From Candidatus Peregrinibacteria bacterium (GTDB taxonomy: Bacteria > Patescibacteriota > Gracilibacteria > UM-FILTER-43-11), in the NCBI GenBank assembly GCA_016927155.1, contig JAFGNE010000035.1:1-6064 (forward strand): DNA of 6,064 nucleotides, in the 5' to 3' direction. Shown here piece by piece: positions 5,455-6,064 of this stretch (positions are counted from its first letter, which is position 1; every line of letters begins with the position of its first letter). Under the pieces are notes generated by a model. It did no database searches, had not been told where the DNA came from, and worked only from the letters and a program-made list of their open reading frames with translations. Both the position numbers and the translations under genes were made by a program.

Positions 5455-5832
5455 TTAGGCCGGTACGCTGGGGGAGGCGAAAGAGGCTTTCGCTCCGTCC
5501 AGGTTTTCATACACCGTGACGATCTGAGTGATGCCAACCACTTTGAGGATATCTAAAATATTGGCGCGCGGGCGGGCGATGACAAGTTTACCGTTTTTGG
5601 CCATCACGCGCGTGTAAAAATCAGTCACGTAACCGATAGACTTGGAGTTCATGTATTCAAGGTCGGAAAAATCAAGAAGAAGATTGGGTTCGGCCATCTC
5701 GTCGATCACCTGGTAGATTTTTTTGGCTTCGGTGTCCACATTCGTTTCGTCCAGCTGCCCTGTAAAGGTGATGAGTTTGACGGCTTTGCCGTTCATCATT
5801 TCATCCTGGAAAGTGATTTGTACTTGGGCCAT
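5455..5832 (-). CDS. STAS-domain anti-sigma factor antagonist
   Basis: The family (SpoIIAA/RsbV) binds its HATPase kinase partner to free a sigma factor or other effector, and is inactivated by Ser/Thr phosphorylation. From the ATG at 5832 the protein is 125 aa and begins MAQVQITFQ. The STAS fold is visible: VKLITFTGQLDETN strand-turn (18-31), LLLDFSDLEYMNSKSIGYV (51-69), then KLVIARPRANILDILKVVGI. The phosphosite region reads MNSKSIG where SpoIIAA-type proteins have MDSSGLG, placing S63 at the phospho-acceptor position but with Asn62 replacing Asp. A longer reading from a TTG at 5886 would overlap the kinase gene by 23 bases and add a non-conserved tail, so I prefer the ATG, 31 bases after the kinase stop. 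No Shine-Dalgarno is seen. The tail from about residue 114 is Ala/Ser/Pro-rich. Confidence 0.85.
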   Translation of the reverse strand: MAQVQITFQDEMMNGKAVKLITFTGQLDETNVDTEAKKIYQVIDEMAEPNLLLDFSDLEYMNSKSIGYVTDFYTRVMAKNGKLVIARPRANILDILKVVGITQIVTVYENLDGAKASFASPSVPA

Positions 5833-5863
5833 TGGAATAAAAGGGTTAAGTTGGTTTTTTGTT

Positions 5864-6064
5864 TTAAATCTGTTCTCCGGCTTCAAGGTTTTTGGTGACG
5901 TGCACGGTAAGCCCTCCGCCTGGATTATCCCTGAATTCCAGGGTGTCTGTCCAGTTGGCCACGATCTGGGCCAGTCCGCGGCCGCGAATGCTCGTGATCT
6001 TGGTGGGGTCTTTTGAACGCTGCTGGCTTACCCAGGCCGCCATCTCGGCGGCTGTTTTTTTGGC
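5864..6064 (-). CDS. Anti-sigma factor HATPase kinase, C-terminal part (RsbW/SpoIIAB-like)
   Basis: This gene is cut by the right window edge; the 66 visible codons read cleanly to a TAA at 5866-5864. The visible part has the G2-type ATP-lid motif RGRGLAQI (residues 27-34 of the fragment), then TDTLEFRDNPGGGLTVHVTKNL. That matches the end of HATPase_c_2 serine kinases, whose last strands follow GRGLxxI...D.....GT.V. The N-box and G1 box would lie outside the window. Family role: these kinases phosphorylate the STAS antagonist and sequester a sigma factor or another target. The adjacent STAS gene, 31 bases downstream, is the expected partner. The order here (kinase first, then antagonist) is the reverse of spoIIAA-spoIIAB. 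What lies upstream, such as a PP2C phosphatase or sigma factor, cannot be seen. Confidence 0.8.
   Translation of the reverse strand, partial: AKKTAAEMAAWVSQQRSKDPTKITSIRGRGLAQIVANWTDTLEFRDNPGGGLTVHVTKNLEAGEQI

Noticed and set aside
5833..5886. N-terminal extension of the STAS protein from a TTG start
   Set aside because: It overlaps the kinase reading frame by 23 bases, and the added residues are a poor-complexity tail. The ATG at 5832 gives a normal STAS N-terminus.

Overview
This 6,064-base window carries eight protein-coding genes, seven on the minus strand and one small one on the plus strand. No rRNA, tRNA, CRISPR array or insertion sequence was recognised. The gene content is bacterial. 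The minus-strand genes are fairly GC-rich (about 63% in a 60-base sample of nth), and most starts lack a Shine-Dalgarno motif. The endonuclease III ends in a CPxC-type tail that I associate with Chlamydiae/PVC-like lineages. A PVC-type or candidate-phylum bacterium (for example Omnitrophota) fits, but this is a weak inference.

Layout, following minus-strand transcription from the right edge. (1) 6064-5864 is the 3' end of an RsbW/SpoIIAB-like HATPase anti-sigma factor. It is followed by a STAS-domain antagonist (5832-5455) and, six bases later, a family 5 oligopeptide-type solute-binding protein (5448-3985). These look like one transcript: a partner-switching regulatory pair joined to an extracytoplasmic ligand-binding protein. 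(2) After a 67-base gap comes a tightly overlapping housekeeping cluster: hisS (3917-2607), aroE (2619-1780, overlapping hisS by 13 bases) and nth (1783-1166, overlapping aroE by ATGA). (3) Just past nth is a compact toxin-antitoxin module: an excisionase/MerR-like HTH antitoxin (1090-857) overlapping by one base a Fic/Doc toxin (857-438). Its promoter has a perfect TATAAT, and two identical perfect 14-bp palindromes lie 42 bp apart on either side of it. This is a strong picture of conditional autoregulation. (4) The left end is AT-rich. It holds an unrecognised 113-aa plus-strand gene (9-350) convergent with the toxin gene, and an 87-base spacer containing a bulged inverted repeat.

The most informative non-coding signal is the paired operator at the toxin-antitoxin promoter. 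The most interesting protein-level oddities are the endonuclease III with only three of four cluster cysteines, the AroE with Leu in place of the usual substrate-binding Gln, and the Fic toxin with Asn at the usual acidic motif position. Nothing here amounts to a clearly undescribed multi-gene system. The HATPase-STAS-binding-protein linkage is the nearest candidate, and it is cut by the window edge.
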